From: an uncultured Christensenellaceae bacterium | GTDB lineage: Bacteria; Bacillota; Clostridia; Christensenellales; Borkfalkiaceae | Direction: 5' to 3' | Assembly (NCBI GenBank): GCA_910587365.1 | Contig: CAJUKJ010000003.1 | Coordinates: 109,289-173,288 of the forward strand | Length of the DNA: 64,000 nucleotides | Part shown: positions 8,640 through 16,094 of the stretch, piece after piece | Layout of the letters: each line of letters begins with the position of its first letter | Position numbering within the stretch: position 1 is the stretch's first letter | The notes under the pieces: generated by a model | Told to the model about the DNA's origin: nothing | Database searches by the model: none | The model's input: the letters and a program-made list of their open reading frames with translations, nothing else | Program-made: the position numbers and the translations under genes

Positions 8640-8710
8640 AGACGAACGACGTTTCACGCAATGCGGCTTCCTTGCGGTAATTCCGCAAACTCGTCAGTTG
8701 CCGTACTGCC
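8636..8710 (-). ncRNA. ZTP (pfl-motif) riboswitch aptamer, predicted
   Basis: The minus-strand leader of pflA has the parts of the ZMP/ZTP aptamer in order: ACGGCAACUGACGA, a hairpin UUGCGG-AAUUA-CCGCAA, then GGAA and GCCG closing the first stem with CGGC, a short linker with an internal CGU/ACG pairing, and finally UCGUUCGUCUGGGC. The family pseudoknot normally pairs GGCG with CGCC; here GACG pairs with CGUC, a compensated change that supports the reading. ZTP riboswitches switch on purine and folate one-carbon genes when 10-formyl-THF is short. Family assignment is from memory of the consensus; no covariance search could be run. Confidence 0.72.
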
Positions 8711-8726
8711 TTTCAATTGTAAATCC

Positions 8727-8755
8727 ATTCTACCAAACAATTATCTGTTTGTCAA
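8727..8755 (-). promoter_or_regulatory. promoter of pflA-pflB
   Basis: TTGACA (8750-8755), 17-nt spacer, TAGAAT (8727-8732). The start point near 8720 gives a leader of about 125 nt that holds the predicted aptamer and terminator. Confidence 0.85.
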
Positions 8756-8768
8756 CTAAAATACTAAA

Positions 8769-8814
8769 TATTGTATGTGTAAATTTTTTACAAACACAAT
8801 ATATTGTGTTTTAC
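8769..8814. promoter_or_regulatory. three repeated half-sites upstream of the pfl promoter
   Basis: Just upstream of the pfl -35 box are three copies of a TATTGTGTTTGTAAA-like half-site: 8769-8783 in plus orientation, 8787-8801 inverted (13 of 15 positions agree), and 8802-8814 in plus orientation. Copies two and three form a perfect 18-bp palindrome at 8793-8810 (AACACAAT-ATATTGTGTT). This is the look of an operator for a dimeric regulator, for example a redox or fermentation regulator. No regulator gene is adjacent, so identity is open. Confidence 0.6.
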
Positions 8815-8837
8815 CCGCACCGTTTGCACGGCGCGGG
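8814..8837 (-). terminator. GC-rich hairpin after the small membrane protein gene
   Basis: CCCGC-x-CCG paired with CGG-x-GCGGG around a six-nt loop, directly behind the stop of the 70-residue protein gene on the minus strand. The following TAAAAC is a poor T-run, so termination may be partial. Confidence 0.45.
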
Positions 8838-8843
8838 CAGTAA

Positions 8844-9056
8844 TTAATTTTCGTTTTCTTCTGAATTTTTATCTAAATCCATAACCGTCTGCACGTCAAG
8901 GGTTTGCGCTTCCTTTCGTTTTGCAAGCTTTTTGTTCATTTTATGTAGCATTATAACTATTATCGCGTTTACAAGCAGCAGAACTATTGCCAAAATACAC
9001 AGCACCAAGATTATTATGGCTCCGCCGCGGCTTATTCCTCCCGCAAGTAAATACAT
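8844..9056 (-). CDS. small single-span membrane protein, function unknown
   Basis: A 70-residue protein that I do not recognise. A hydrophobic helix of about 25 residues (GAIIILVLCILAIVLLLVNAI and following, residues 13-40) is followed by a Lys/Arg-rich segment (HKMNKKLAKRKEAQ) and an acidic C-terminal tail ending EENEN, which suggests one membrane span with the C-terminus in the cytosol. GGGAG stands eight nt before the ATG. It is the last gene of the run dacA, mini-CdaR, DUF1015, lysC, 60 nt behind lysC, and is followed by a hairpin. Clear ribosome site and composition make it a real gene. Confidence 0.65.
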   Translation of the reverse strand: MYLLAGGISRGGAIIILVLCILAIVLLLVNAIIVIMLHKMNKKLAKRKEAQTLDVQTVMDLDKNSEENEN

Positions 9057-9116
9057 ACAAATTGCTCCCGTTTGATTTTTAATAGTAATGCCTGCACTTC
9101 AACAGGGCAAAGAAAA

Positions 9117-10439
9117 TTAATTTCCGAAAAACTCTTTATAAATTGCTTTTATGCAACGCTCGTAATCGTCGTTTTTGACGCCCACTACAATATTAAGTTC
9201 GCTTGAACCTTGGTCTATCATTTTAATGTTGATATCGGCTGCCGCAATGGCGTTAAAAAGGCGGGCGGAAGTTCCTACCGATGAAGACATTCCGTGACCT
9301 ACCGTGGCAACAAGCGCGATATTTTCTATTACCCTTATTATATCGGGTTCAACGGCATATTCTATACCCTCTAAAATACGGCTGAGCGTGTTATCATCCA
9401 ACGCCTCGCTTGAAATTACGAGCGACATAGTGTCTATACCCGAAGGAATATGCTCTACCGGAATATTTTCCTTTTCGATTACGGAAAGCACTTTTCTGAC
9501 AAAGCCGATTTCCGCGTTCATCAAAGACTTTTCAATATAAATTACCGTAAAGTTCTTTTTACCCGCAATGCCCGTTACCGTGTTTCCGCTGGGTACGTAG
9601 CGCGATGTGGGAACTATCGCAGTTCCGTCGTCCTCGGGGCGGAACGTGTTTTTTATCTTGATTGGAATATTTGCCTTTCTTACAGGAAATATAGACTCGC
9701 TATGCAGAACGTTTGCGCCCATATAGCTTAATTCGCGCAGCTCCTTGTAGGAGAGTGTTTTAATATTTTTGGGACTGTCTACTATGCGGGGGTCGCAGGC
9801 AAGGAAACCTGAAACGTCAGTCCAGTTTTCATATTCCGAGGCATTTACCGCACGGGCAACTATCGCGCCCGAAATATCAGAACCGCCGCGCGAGAATGTT
9901 TTTACCTTACCGTCAACGCCCTTACCGTAAAATCCGGGGAATACGGCTTTTTCAACGCCCGTCAGGGCAGCTTCGATTGCCTTATATGATTTCTCGCCGT
10001 TGAACGAGCCATCCTCGTTAAAATATACGACGTCTTCCGCATCAACGAATTTTGCACCGAGATACTCCGCAACCACGCGTGCAGAAAGATATTCCCCGCG
10101 TGAAGCGGTAAAATCTTCGCTGTTTTCCACGTCTATACGCTTTTGCGTTTCATCCAATACCGCGTCAATGTCAAAATTGAGGTTAAGCTGTTTTACTATA
10201 TCCCCGAAACGGGCGCGGACAGCCTTGAAAGAGGTTGCGCACGTTCCGCTTTTTTTAAGCTCGTTATAGCACGCATAAAGTAAATCGGTAACCTTAGTAT
10301 CGCCCGAATACCTTTTACCGGGTGCCGAAACCACTACGTAGCGGCGGGACTTATCGCTTTCAATAATCTTTTTTACTCCGGCAATTACGTTTCCGTCCGC
10401 CATGGACGTACCGCCGAATTTACATACTTTTACTGACAT
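9117..10439 (-). CDS. lysC: aspartate kinase
   Basis: Phosphorylates aspartate, the first step to lysine, threonine, methionine and diaminopimelate. The 440-residue single-function enzyme opens with KFGGTSMAD, has the SRGGSDISG substrate segment at about residue 187 and WTDVSGFLACDPR at about 210, and ends in two ACT domains (about 290-440) for amino-acid feedback. The long catalytic domain with the insert after residue 40 resembles the monofunctional AKIII type (LysC/YclM). It abuts the DUF1015 gene end to end (no gap). Which amino acid inhibits it cannot be told here. Confidence 0.93.
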   Translation of the reverse strand: MSVKVCKFGGTSMADGNVIAGVKKIIESDKSRRYVVVSAPGKRYSGDTKVTDLLYACYNELKKSGTCATSFKAVRARFGDIVKQLNLNFDIDAVLDETQKRIDVENSEDFTASRGEYLSARVVAEYLGAKFVDAEDVVYFNEDGSFNGEKSYKAIEAALTGVEKAVFPGFYGKGVDGKVKTFSRGGSDISGAIVARAVNASEYENWTDVSGFLACDPRIVDSPKNIKTLSYKELRELSYMGANVLHSESIFPVRKANIPIKIKNTFRPEDDGTAIVPTSRYVPSGNTVTGIAGKKNFTVIYIEKSLMNAEIGFVRKVLSVIEKENIPVEHIPSGIDTMSLVISSEALDDNTLSRILEGIEYAVEPDIIRVIENIALVATVGHGMSSSVGTSARLFNAIAAADINIKMIDQGSSELNIVVGVKNDDYERCIKAIYKEFFGN

Positions 10440-11612
10440 TTATTTTATTCTCTTCGCTTCTATATAATATCTTTTTTCATTCCCCTCTCCCATAGAGAAG
10501 GTTTTTTTAGGTAAATTTCCGCCTGTTTCGATTAAACGGAAAAAATCGCTTTTATCTATTGCGGGAAGTATTACCCCCGCGCCTTGCATTTCTGCCAATT
10601 CTATAAGCTCGTTTTCGCCGTGAATATAATCAACCTCGCCGCCGTACTCTTTGATAAACCGAGAAATATAATTATCCAGCTTTGCGATGCCTGCGGGAAC
10701 GTCGCAGTCAAACGGTACGGATATTTTTTTTCCTTCTATTATAAGATATGCAGCTTTGTTTCCTTCGGTTTTAAGACCTTCGGCAAACTGTTTGGGTTTA
10801 TCCGTCTTTATCAGTCTGTGAATAGGTTGGAAATTCAAAGCCGCGTCGTATATGTTAACGGCTTCGCAGAGTGCGAATCTTGCGGGATGGTTGCTTTGTT
10901 CTTCTTCCGGAAGATTCTTCTTTAAATTTTCCCAACAGGTCTTTGCGGTTGCAAGGGAATGGTTCCCGTCGCCTACCGCAAACAGTAACGAGCCTTGTTC
11001 ACGTGAAAGGGAATAAAAAGCTTTTTCCACTTGCGCGGCGTTTCCTATAAACGTACCCTTTACGCGTCCCCCGCCCATATTGAGGTCAAAATCGTATAAA
11101 ACCTTGCCGCGTATGACGCTGTTCAACACCGTGTTGTTTTTATCGTTATACAAAAGCATTACGTGCGGCAGCTCGATTGGCGCGTTTTTGCGTATTTCAA
11201 CGCGGGGTGGGATACGTTCTAATATTGTTGCCTCTGTCGAACGGATAGGAGTTCTGGCACCGCTTTCAAAGGAATAGTCCTCCAAATCGACGGCAAGCAC
11301 TATGCCCGTGCGCGTTCCCGTTTTTGTAGTGCGTTCCACGAGAATAAATCCGTCGGGAAGGGTTTTGAATACTCCCCCTTCGAGATACGAGCGCATTGTC
11401 TTGTTAATTTTTTCAATGCGCAAGGCGGTATCGTTCTTCAAATAAATTTCGGGATAAATGAGATTTAAGGTACTGTTCTTCCGCCCTACGAGCTTTTCAA
11501 GATTTTTCCAATACTCCGCGTCGGAAGTAAACTGGTCGCAGGCGTTAACAGCCCAGACCGCCATATCCTCATCGGCAGGCAACAAAATTTCGGGTATGTG
11601 GATAGTTGACAT
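10440..11612 (-). CDS. DUF1015 family protein
   Basis: A 390-residue cytosolic protein of the DUF1015 family, known by the early DQFTSDAEYW segment, TTKTGTRTGIVLAVDLEDY, and the motif AVGDGNHSLATAK (about residue 215) with a DGNHS core. Its biochemical role is not settled; in other Firmicutes it occurs beside amino-acid or serine-biosynthesis genes. Here it starts two nt after the stop of the mini-CdaR gene (TGA-TT-ATG), which suggests translational coupling, and its stop touches the lysC start. No membrane segments are seen. Confidence 0.85.
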   Translation of the reverse strand: MSTIHIPEILLPADEDMAVWAVNACDQFTSDAEYWKNLEKLVGRKNSTLNLIYPEIYLKNDTALRIEKINKTMRSYLEGGVFKTLPDGFILVERTTKTGTRTGIVLAVDLEDYSFESGARTPIRSTEATILERIPPRVEIRKNAPIELPHVMLLYNDKNNTVLNSVIRGKVLYDFDLNMGGGRVKGTFIGNAAQVEKAFYSLSREQGSLLFAVGDGNHSLATAKTCWENLKKNLPEEEQSNHPARFALCEAVNIYDAALNFQPIHRLIKTDKPKQFAEGLKTEGNKAAYLIIEGKKISVPFDCDVPAGIAKLDNYISRFIKEYGGEVDYIHGENELIELAEMQGAGVILPAIDKSDFFRLIETGGNLPKKTFSMGEGNEKRYYIEAKRIK

Positions 11613-11614
11613 AA

Positions 11615-11722
11615 TCAGATATTCAAAAGAAATACGGTAACAGCCGCAATTGCGAGGGCAAGGAATTTTATACCGATATTGGTTGTAAAGAAATCTTTTA
11701 TAAATTTACCGAATTTTTTCAT
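11615..11722 (-). CDS. 35-residue CdaR/YbbR-like membrane anchor peptide
   Basis: A short ORF, MKKFGKFIKDFF... to ...VTVFLLNI, not long enough for usual gene callers. A basic amphipathic start leads into one hydrophobic helix with an NIGIKFLALAIA segment, very like the first 30 residues of CdaR (YbbR), the membrane regulator normally encoded right after the diadenylate cyclase CdaA. Here it follows dacA but stops before any extracytoplasmic YbbR repeat. AGGT lies eight nt upstream of the ATG, and its stop is two nt from the DUF1015 start. It may be a functional mini-anchor or a worn-down cdaR. Confidence 0.6.
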   Translation of the reverse strand: MKKFGKFIKDFFTTNIGIKFLALAIAAVTVFLLNI

Positions 11723-11766
11723 ATTTTTACCTATAACTCTTATTTTGAGTGTAGTATTTTAGAGTG

Positions 11767-11877
11767 TAGTCGCATGAAAGACGAGGAAGGTGCGTATTTT
11801 TGAAGGGGAGTTTACTTATGGTAAATAACCCGAGAAAAACGCAAACCGAACAAAGTATTTCGTTATGAATACGCTAT
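11767..11877 (-). repeat. intercistronic structured element, copy A
   Basis: One of three related elements (with 28948-29067 and 42302-42421). On the minus strand it begins four nt after the dacA stop. Shared parts in order: an outer stem (UAGCGUAU with AUGCGACUA), a hairpin CGAA-AUACUUUG-UUCG, a second hairpin UUUAC-CAUAA-GUAAA followed by CUCCCCU, and a UCGUCUUUCAUGC end. Function unknown; no good terminator T-run or promoter inside. Confidence 0.6.
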
Positions 11878-11880
11878 AAA

Positions 11881-12705
11881 TCAGCTTTCCGCTGTTAAGT
11901 CTGACCAATAGTAATCGCTTAACGCTTCCTTTATATCGGTTGCGTCGGCGTATTTCTTTTTGACTACGCCGTTTTTAACGATTGAAATAATGCCCGTTTC
12001 CTCCGAAACGACGATTGCCGTTACGCTTGCGACCATAGTTACGCCGAGTGCGGCGCGGTGGCGGCTGCCCATTTCCTTGGGCAGTCTTTCATCCTGCGCA
12101 AGGGGAAGAAAGCAACCTGCGGCATATAGCTTGTTACCCTCTATTACGAGTGCGCCGTCGTGCAACGGGGCTTTGGGATAGAAAACCGCTTCAATCATCT
12201 GCGATGTAATCTGTGCATTGATAACCGTACCGCTTTCTATTATTCCGTCGGGCAGGTTGTCGTTTGACAGCACTATCAGTGCGCCTATGTCGTTTTTAGA
12301 CATATTCTGTACGGCGCGGACTATTTCGTCCATAATAAGCTCTACGCCGGTTACCGTAACGGGTTCCGCCTTACTCTTCTTTACTCCCGCGTCAAGCAGA
12401 CCGCGCTTAATTTCTGTATGGAACATAGTAAACACCAAAAGCGCAGTCATTGCGATTATTATTAAAAGTATGCCCGAGTCGAAGTCCTCCGTCAAAGCAA
12501 AGACTATTCCCGCAAAGACGATAAAAAATATTATAAATCCTATAAATTTATTGGCTTTATTGTTTTTGAGTACCTTGAACATCATATAAAAAAGAATCGT
12601 AAACAGTATCAGTTGAAAGAGGTACGAAACCCATCTGCTACTAAATTCCGTGCCGAAATTTCTGACTACGTTATCGATTAACGCGTCCCAATTCTCCTTA
12701 CCCAT
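11881..12705 (-). CDS. dacA: diadenylate cyclase CdaA
   Basis: Makes c-di-AMP from two ATP; this second messenger controls potassium, osmolyte and wall homeostasis. The 274-residue protein has three N-terminal membrane helices (about residues 20-95) followed by the DAC domain with the catalytic HDGALVIEG motif and the later SRHRAALGVT. The ATG at 12705 has GGAG seven nt upstream; the reading from the TTG at 12717 would place this ribosome site inside the gene. In most Firmicutes cdaA is followed by cdaR and glmM; here only a 35-residue CdaR-like anchor follows, after a structured element. Confidence 0.95.
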   Translation of the reverse strand: MGKENWDALIDNVVRNFGTEFSSRWVSYLFQLILFTILFYMMFKVLKNNKANKFIGFIIFFIVFAGIVFALTEDFDSGILLIIIAMTALLVFTMFHTEIKRGLLDAGVKKSKAEPVTVTGVELIMDEIVRAVQNMSKNDIGALIVLSNDNLPDGIIESGTVINAQITSQMIEAVFYPKAPLHDGALVIEGNKLYAAGCFLPLAQDERLPKEMGSRHRAALGVTMVASVTAIVVSEETGIISIVKNGVVKKKYADATDIKEALSDYYWSDLTAES

Positions 12706-12759
12706 AAAAATCTCCAACGAATTTGACTATATATAAATATTATATAATTAAATTAAAAA

Positions 12760-12788
12760 AAAATAAAGCGTTTAGTTCGCTTTATTTT
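12760..12788 (-). terminator. intrinsic terminator after holA
   Basis: AAAATAAAGCG paired with CGCTTTATTTT around a 7-nt loop, followed on the minus strand by more than five T. It starts four nt after the holA stop and separates holA from dacA. Confidence 0.88.
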
Positions 12789-12791
12789 AGT

Positions 12792-13766
12792 TTACCCGAA
12801 AAATATTGCGTTGTTTACATTTTGCAGCGCGCTTTGCGGGGACAGTAAACCGCTTTTGATATCCGACAGGGCGGAGTATACCGCTTCAACGTATTTTTTC
12901 AAACGCCCGCTGCCGATAGCGCGCGCTTGCTCGCGGTCTTTCATAACCGCGTATTCCTTCTTTTTTAAAAGCTTTGCTATCGTAGCGTCGCTTTCGTCCG
13001 ACGAAAGCACCGTTAAAAGATTTTTAAAGTAGGAAAACAGCCCCGACAGCACGCTTGTTTCATCTCCGTTTTTACGGCAAAGCTCGGACTGTATTTCCAT
13101 AAACTTGCCGTAGTTCTTCCGCGATACCGCGTTGGTCATTTCATAGATACGGTAATCGGCGTCCTTAAATACAAGCGCGTCCGCTTCCTCGCGGGTCAAA
13201 GTTCCCTCCTTCTTATAGTCGATAAGCTTTTCAACTTCGAGCGCGACGCGCGACATATTGCAAAGGCAATATCCCGCTATTGCCGAACAGACGTCCACGG
13301 GTGCGGTTATGCCGGCACGCTTAAACGTGAGGTACGCCCACTTTGCAACCGTTTCTTCGTCGGCACGGTTGCAGTCGAAAAAGCCGACGCAAGGCTTGCG
13401 TTTTAAATCTACTCCCTTTTTGCTTTCGGCGTTGACTATAATAAGTATGCAGGAAGAAGGAAAATTTTCAAACGTTTTTTTAAGATAATTTTCATACTCG
13501 CTTTCCGAAGGATGAAGTTCGGAAACTTTTATAATTCTCTTTTCCGACATAAAAGGAAAGCTTTCGATTGCAGACGTAAGCGACGTCAACGCACCGCCTT
13601 TAAGCGTTTCCCCGTCGAACGAGGAAAAATTCAGCTCGGGCATTTGAAGAAATGACGACTTTATCATTTCTTCCCCCTTCATACGGAAATAGGCGTCGTC
13701 CCCCTCTAAGAGGTAAATACTCCTTGCACCCTGCTTTATATCGTTTTTCAGTTCGGTATATTTCAT
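12792..13766 (-). CDS. holA: DNA polymerase III delta subunit
   Basis: The clamp-loader wrench that opens the beta sliding clamp during replication. The 324-residue protein has the HolA-like N-terminal start SIYLLEGDDAYFRMKGEEMI (a nucleotide-binding fold without a Walker A lysine), the FPFMSEKRIIKVSEL segment and the C-terminal helical collar (SDIKSGLLSPQSALQNV). Length is normal. AGGAG precedes the ATG. It lies nine nt behind a LysR regulator gene on the same strand, an unusual partner, and is closed by a terminator. Confidence 0.9.
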   Translation of the reverse strand: MKYTELKNDIKQGARSIYLLEGDDAYFRMKGEEMIKSSFLQMPELNFSSFDGETLKGGALTSLTSAIESFPFMSEKRIIKVSELHPSESEYENYLKKTFENFPSSCILIIVNAESKKGVDLKRKPCVGFFDCNRADEETVAKWAYLTFKRAGITAPVDVCSAIAGYCLCNMSRVALEVEKLIDYKKEGTLTREEADALVFKDADYRIYEMTNAVSRKNYGKFMEIQSELCRKNGDETSVLSGLFSYFKNLLTVLSSDESDATIAKLLKKKEYAVMKDREQARAIGSGRLKKYVEAVYSALSDIKSGLLSPQSALQNVNNAIFFG

Positions 13767-13775
13767 AAACGGCTC

Positions 13776-14657
13776 CTATTTAAACAACGCGATAAACTGC
13801 TTTAAAGCAAACGACGCGGAAACGTTTTTGGGAAGCGCGATGCCCACCCCCCTGACTGGAAGCGCGGGCGAGGTCACCACCTCGAACAGGTCGCCGCAAG
13901 CAAGCTCTTTTTCACAGTATTCGCGGGGTATACAGCCCACGCCCATACCCTTTACGGCAAGCTTTAACATCAAATCCCAGTTCGCAACCTCGATATCGGG
14001 ACACAGCCCTATACCGAGCGTCTGTAAAAAAGTTGTAAGCGAACGTCGCGCGACGGTGTTTTCCTCAATCATCAAAAGAGGGTACTCCTGTAAACGGTTC
14101 AGCGGTATGACCTTGCCGTTGAGACTTGCATACTTTTTACCCGCAACGAACACGTCGTTTAAATGGCTTACGGTATCAAGAAATTTTACGTCCTTGTCCT
14201 CTACGGGCAGATTGACGAACGCAATATCGCAACCGCCCTCTTTAAGCTTGTTGATGGTATCGGGCGAGGTTGAAGAAATAAGCTCTAACCTTACCGACGG
14301 ATATTTTACATTGAACAGAGCGATTTTATCTGCAAGCACGTGCGAGAAAATGGAGTCTGTCGCGCCTATCCTGATTGTACCCGTTGCCGTGCTTTTCAGC
14401 TCTGCTATGCTCGTTTCAGCATTTTCAAGGGCAATCATCGCCTTTTCCACATTTTTGAAAATGAGTTTTCCGCCCGTGGCTGAAAGCTGCATTCCGCTAT
14501 GCGTTCGGTTGAAAAGCGAAACGCCAAGCTGTCCTTCGAGCTGTTTTATCGACTGTGAAACGGCAGGCTGCGAAATGTACAGCTCCTGTGCGGCTTTTGT
14601 AAGCGAACCGCACTTTGCAACCGTATAAAAAACTTTGTATAGTTCTAAATTGACCAT
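13776..14657 (-). CDS. LysR-family transcriptional regulator
   Basis: A 293-residue LysR-type regulator: winged helix-turn-helix in residues 1-60 (LTKAAQELYISQPAVSQSIKQLE) and a periplasmic-binding-like effector domain from about residue 90 (IRIGATDSIFSHVLADK...). The effector is unknown; the closest general look is the CysL/CbbR type. CGGGGA is seven nt before the ATG. LysR regulators often control a divergent neighbour, but here the upstream gene (mnmE) is on the same strand 28 nt away, and holA follows, so no target is suggested by position. Confidence 0.9.
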   Translation of the reverse strand: MVNLELYKVFYTVAKCGSLTKAAQELYISQPAVSQSIKQLEGQLGVSLFNRTHSGMQLSATGGKLIFKNVEKAMIALENAETSIAELKSTATGTIRIGATDSIFSHVLADKIALFNVKYPSVRLELISSTSPDTINKLKEGGCDIAFVNLPVEDKDVKFLDTVSHLNDVFVAGKKYASLNGKVIPLNRLQEYPLLMIEENTVARRSLTTFLQTLGIGLCPDIEVANWDLMLKLAVKGMGVGCIPREYCEKELACGDLFEVVTSPALPVRGVGIALPKNVSASFALKQFIALFK

Positions 14658-14685
14658 ATAATATCCCCGAGGCGCACGTTTTTGG

Positions 14686-15996
14686 TTATTTACCTACGCA
14701 AAACTTTTCAAATACGGTGCTTATTATCTGTTCGTTTGCGGTTTCGCCCGTAATTTCGCCGAGGCAGTCCCACGCTTCCTTTAAGTCTATGGCAAGAACG
14801 TCGGTTGTATATATGCCCATATTTTGAATTGCCGAATGCAACGCCTCGTTTGCACGGACAAGCGCGCCGTAGTGACGCTGCTCTATTATATAGGCTTTAT
14901 CGAGCGAAGTTTCCCCCACGCTTTTTTTTGCAATGAGTTTTTTAAGAGCTTCAAGCCCTTCGCCAGTACGCGCCGAAACGACGGCGTCGTATACGCCGTT
15001 AACCTTATTCAGGTCGCATTTATTGAATACGCTTATCACTCCGCCGCAGGCTTCCGGAAGTTCGGCTTGCCCGTTTCCGTCGGTAACGGAAAGTATTATA
15101 TCGGCGGAAGTAATAATTTTTTTAGCCCGCTCTATACCTATGCTTTCAACGCTGCCCGCCTGTTCGCGTATACCTGCCGTATCAATAAAATTGTACTTTA
15201 CGCCGTCAATTAGTATACTGCCCTCAACCGCGTCGCGCGTGGTTCCCGCCTCGGACGAAACTATTGCCTTATCGTAACCGAGAAGAGCGTTTAAAAGCGA
15301 GCTTTTGCCGGTATTGGGTTTTCCGCAGATAGCGACGGTTACGCCGTCCTTTATCTTTTTTCCGCTTGAATATGTTGACGCAAGATTATCGAGTTTATTT
15401 GAAAGTACGGAAATTTCCGCACTGATTTTCTGCGTGTTTATTCCCTCCGTATCTTCTTCGGGGTAGTCTATATCCGCGGCAATTTCCGCAAGCACATCAG
15501 TCAAAGACATTTGCAGGCGTTTTATTTCTTCGGTCAGCTTTTCGCTATACAGCATACTTCCTGCGCGGAGCGAAGCCAAGCTTTCGGCGTTTATCATATC
15601 AATCATACCCTCCGCCGACGACAGGGAAAGCTTGCCGTTTATAAATGCGCGTTTGGTAAATTCGCCCTTTTCCGCAGCGCGCGCACCGAGCGAAAGGGTT
15701 TTTGAAAGTATACCGCGCGTTATCTGCACGCCGCCGTGGCAATGAAACTCAACAACGTCTTCGCCCGTGAAAGATTTGGGGGATTTGAAGTATACGCACA
15801 TACCGAAATCGGTAAACCCTGCGCCGTCAATCCGACCTGTATACATTACGTTTGGGACAAAATCCTTCACTTGTATATTCCCCGAAGGCGAAAACATTTT
15901 TTTTGCGATATCAAGAGAATTGCTGCCGCTTAGCCTGATAATGGCAACCCCGCCCGTACCCGCCGCAGTGGAAATTGCCGAAATAACGTCGTTCAT
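14686..15996 (-). CDS. mnmE: tRNA modification GTPase MnmE
   Basis: With MnmG installs the carboxymethylaminomethyl (or aminomethyl) group on U34 of certain tRNAs. The 436-residue protein has the N-terminal formyl-THF-binding domain (AISTAAGTGGVAIIRLSG...), the helical domain, the inserted GTPase with P-loop GKPNTGKSS (about residue 227), GTTRD switch, DTAG and NKCD, and the invariant C-terminal FCVGK with the catalytic Cys. mnmG is not in the window. A TTGCGC-17-TATAAT promoter lies upstream and AAAGG is about 11 nt before the ATG. Confidence 0.96.
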   Translation of the reverse strand: MNDVISAISTAAGTGGVAIIRLSGSNSLDIAKKMFSPSGNIQVKDFVPNVMYTGRIDGAGFTDFGMCVYFKSPKSFTGEDVVEFHCHGGVQITRGILSKTLSLGARAAEKGEFTKRAFINGKLSLSSAEGMIDMINAESLASLRAGSMLYSEKLTEEIKRLQMSLTDVLAEIAADIDYPEEDTEGINTQKISAEISVLSNKLDNLASTYSSGKKIKDGVTVAICGKPNTGKSSLLNALLGYDKAIVSSEAGTTRDAVEGSILIDGVKYNFIDTAGIREQAGSVESIGIERAKKIITSADIILSVTDGNGQAELPEACGGVISVFNKCDLNKVNGVYDAVVSARTGEGLEALKKLIAKKSVGETSLDKAYIIEQRHYGALVRANEALHSAIQNMGIYTTDVLAIDLKEAWDCLGEITGETANEQIISTVFEKFCVGK

Positions 15997-16027
15997 TATC
16001 TATAACCTTTACTTATACTTAACTACG

Positions 16028-16056
16028 ATTATACCACTAACCGTTTGCCCGCGCAA
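16028..16056 (-). promoter_or_regulatory. promoter of mnmE
   Basis: TTGCGC (16051-16056), 17-nt spacer, TATAAT (16028-16033) on the minus strand, placed between the terminator of the upstream gene and the mnmE start, leaving a leader of about 25 nt. Confidence 0.7.
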
Positions 16057-16084
16057 CAAAAAAGACGCGTAAAACACGCGTCTT
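16057..16084 (-). terminator. intrinsic terminator after the 283-residue membrane protein gene
   Basis: AAGACGCGT paired with ACGCGTCTT around a 5-nt loop, followed by TTTTTTG on the minus strand, ten nt behind the stop codon. Confidence 0.88.
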
Positions 16085-16094
16085 GAAAAAAATT

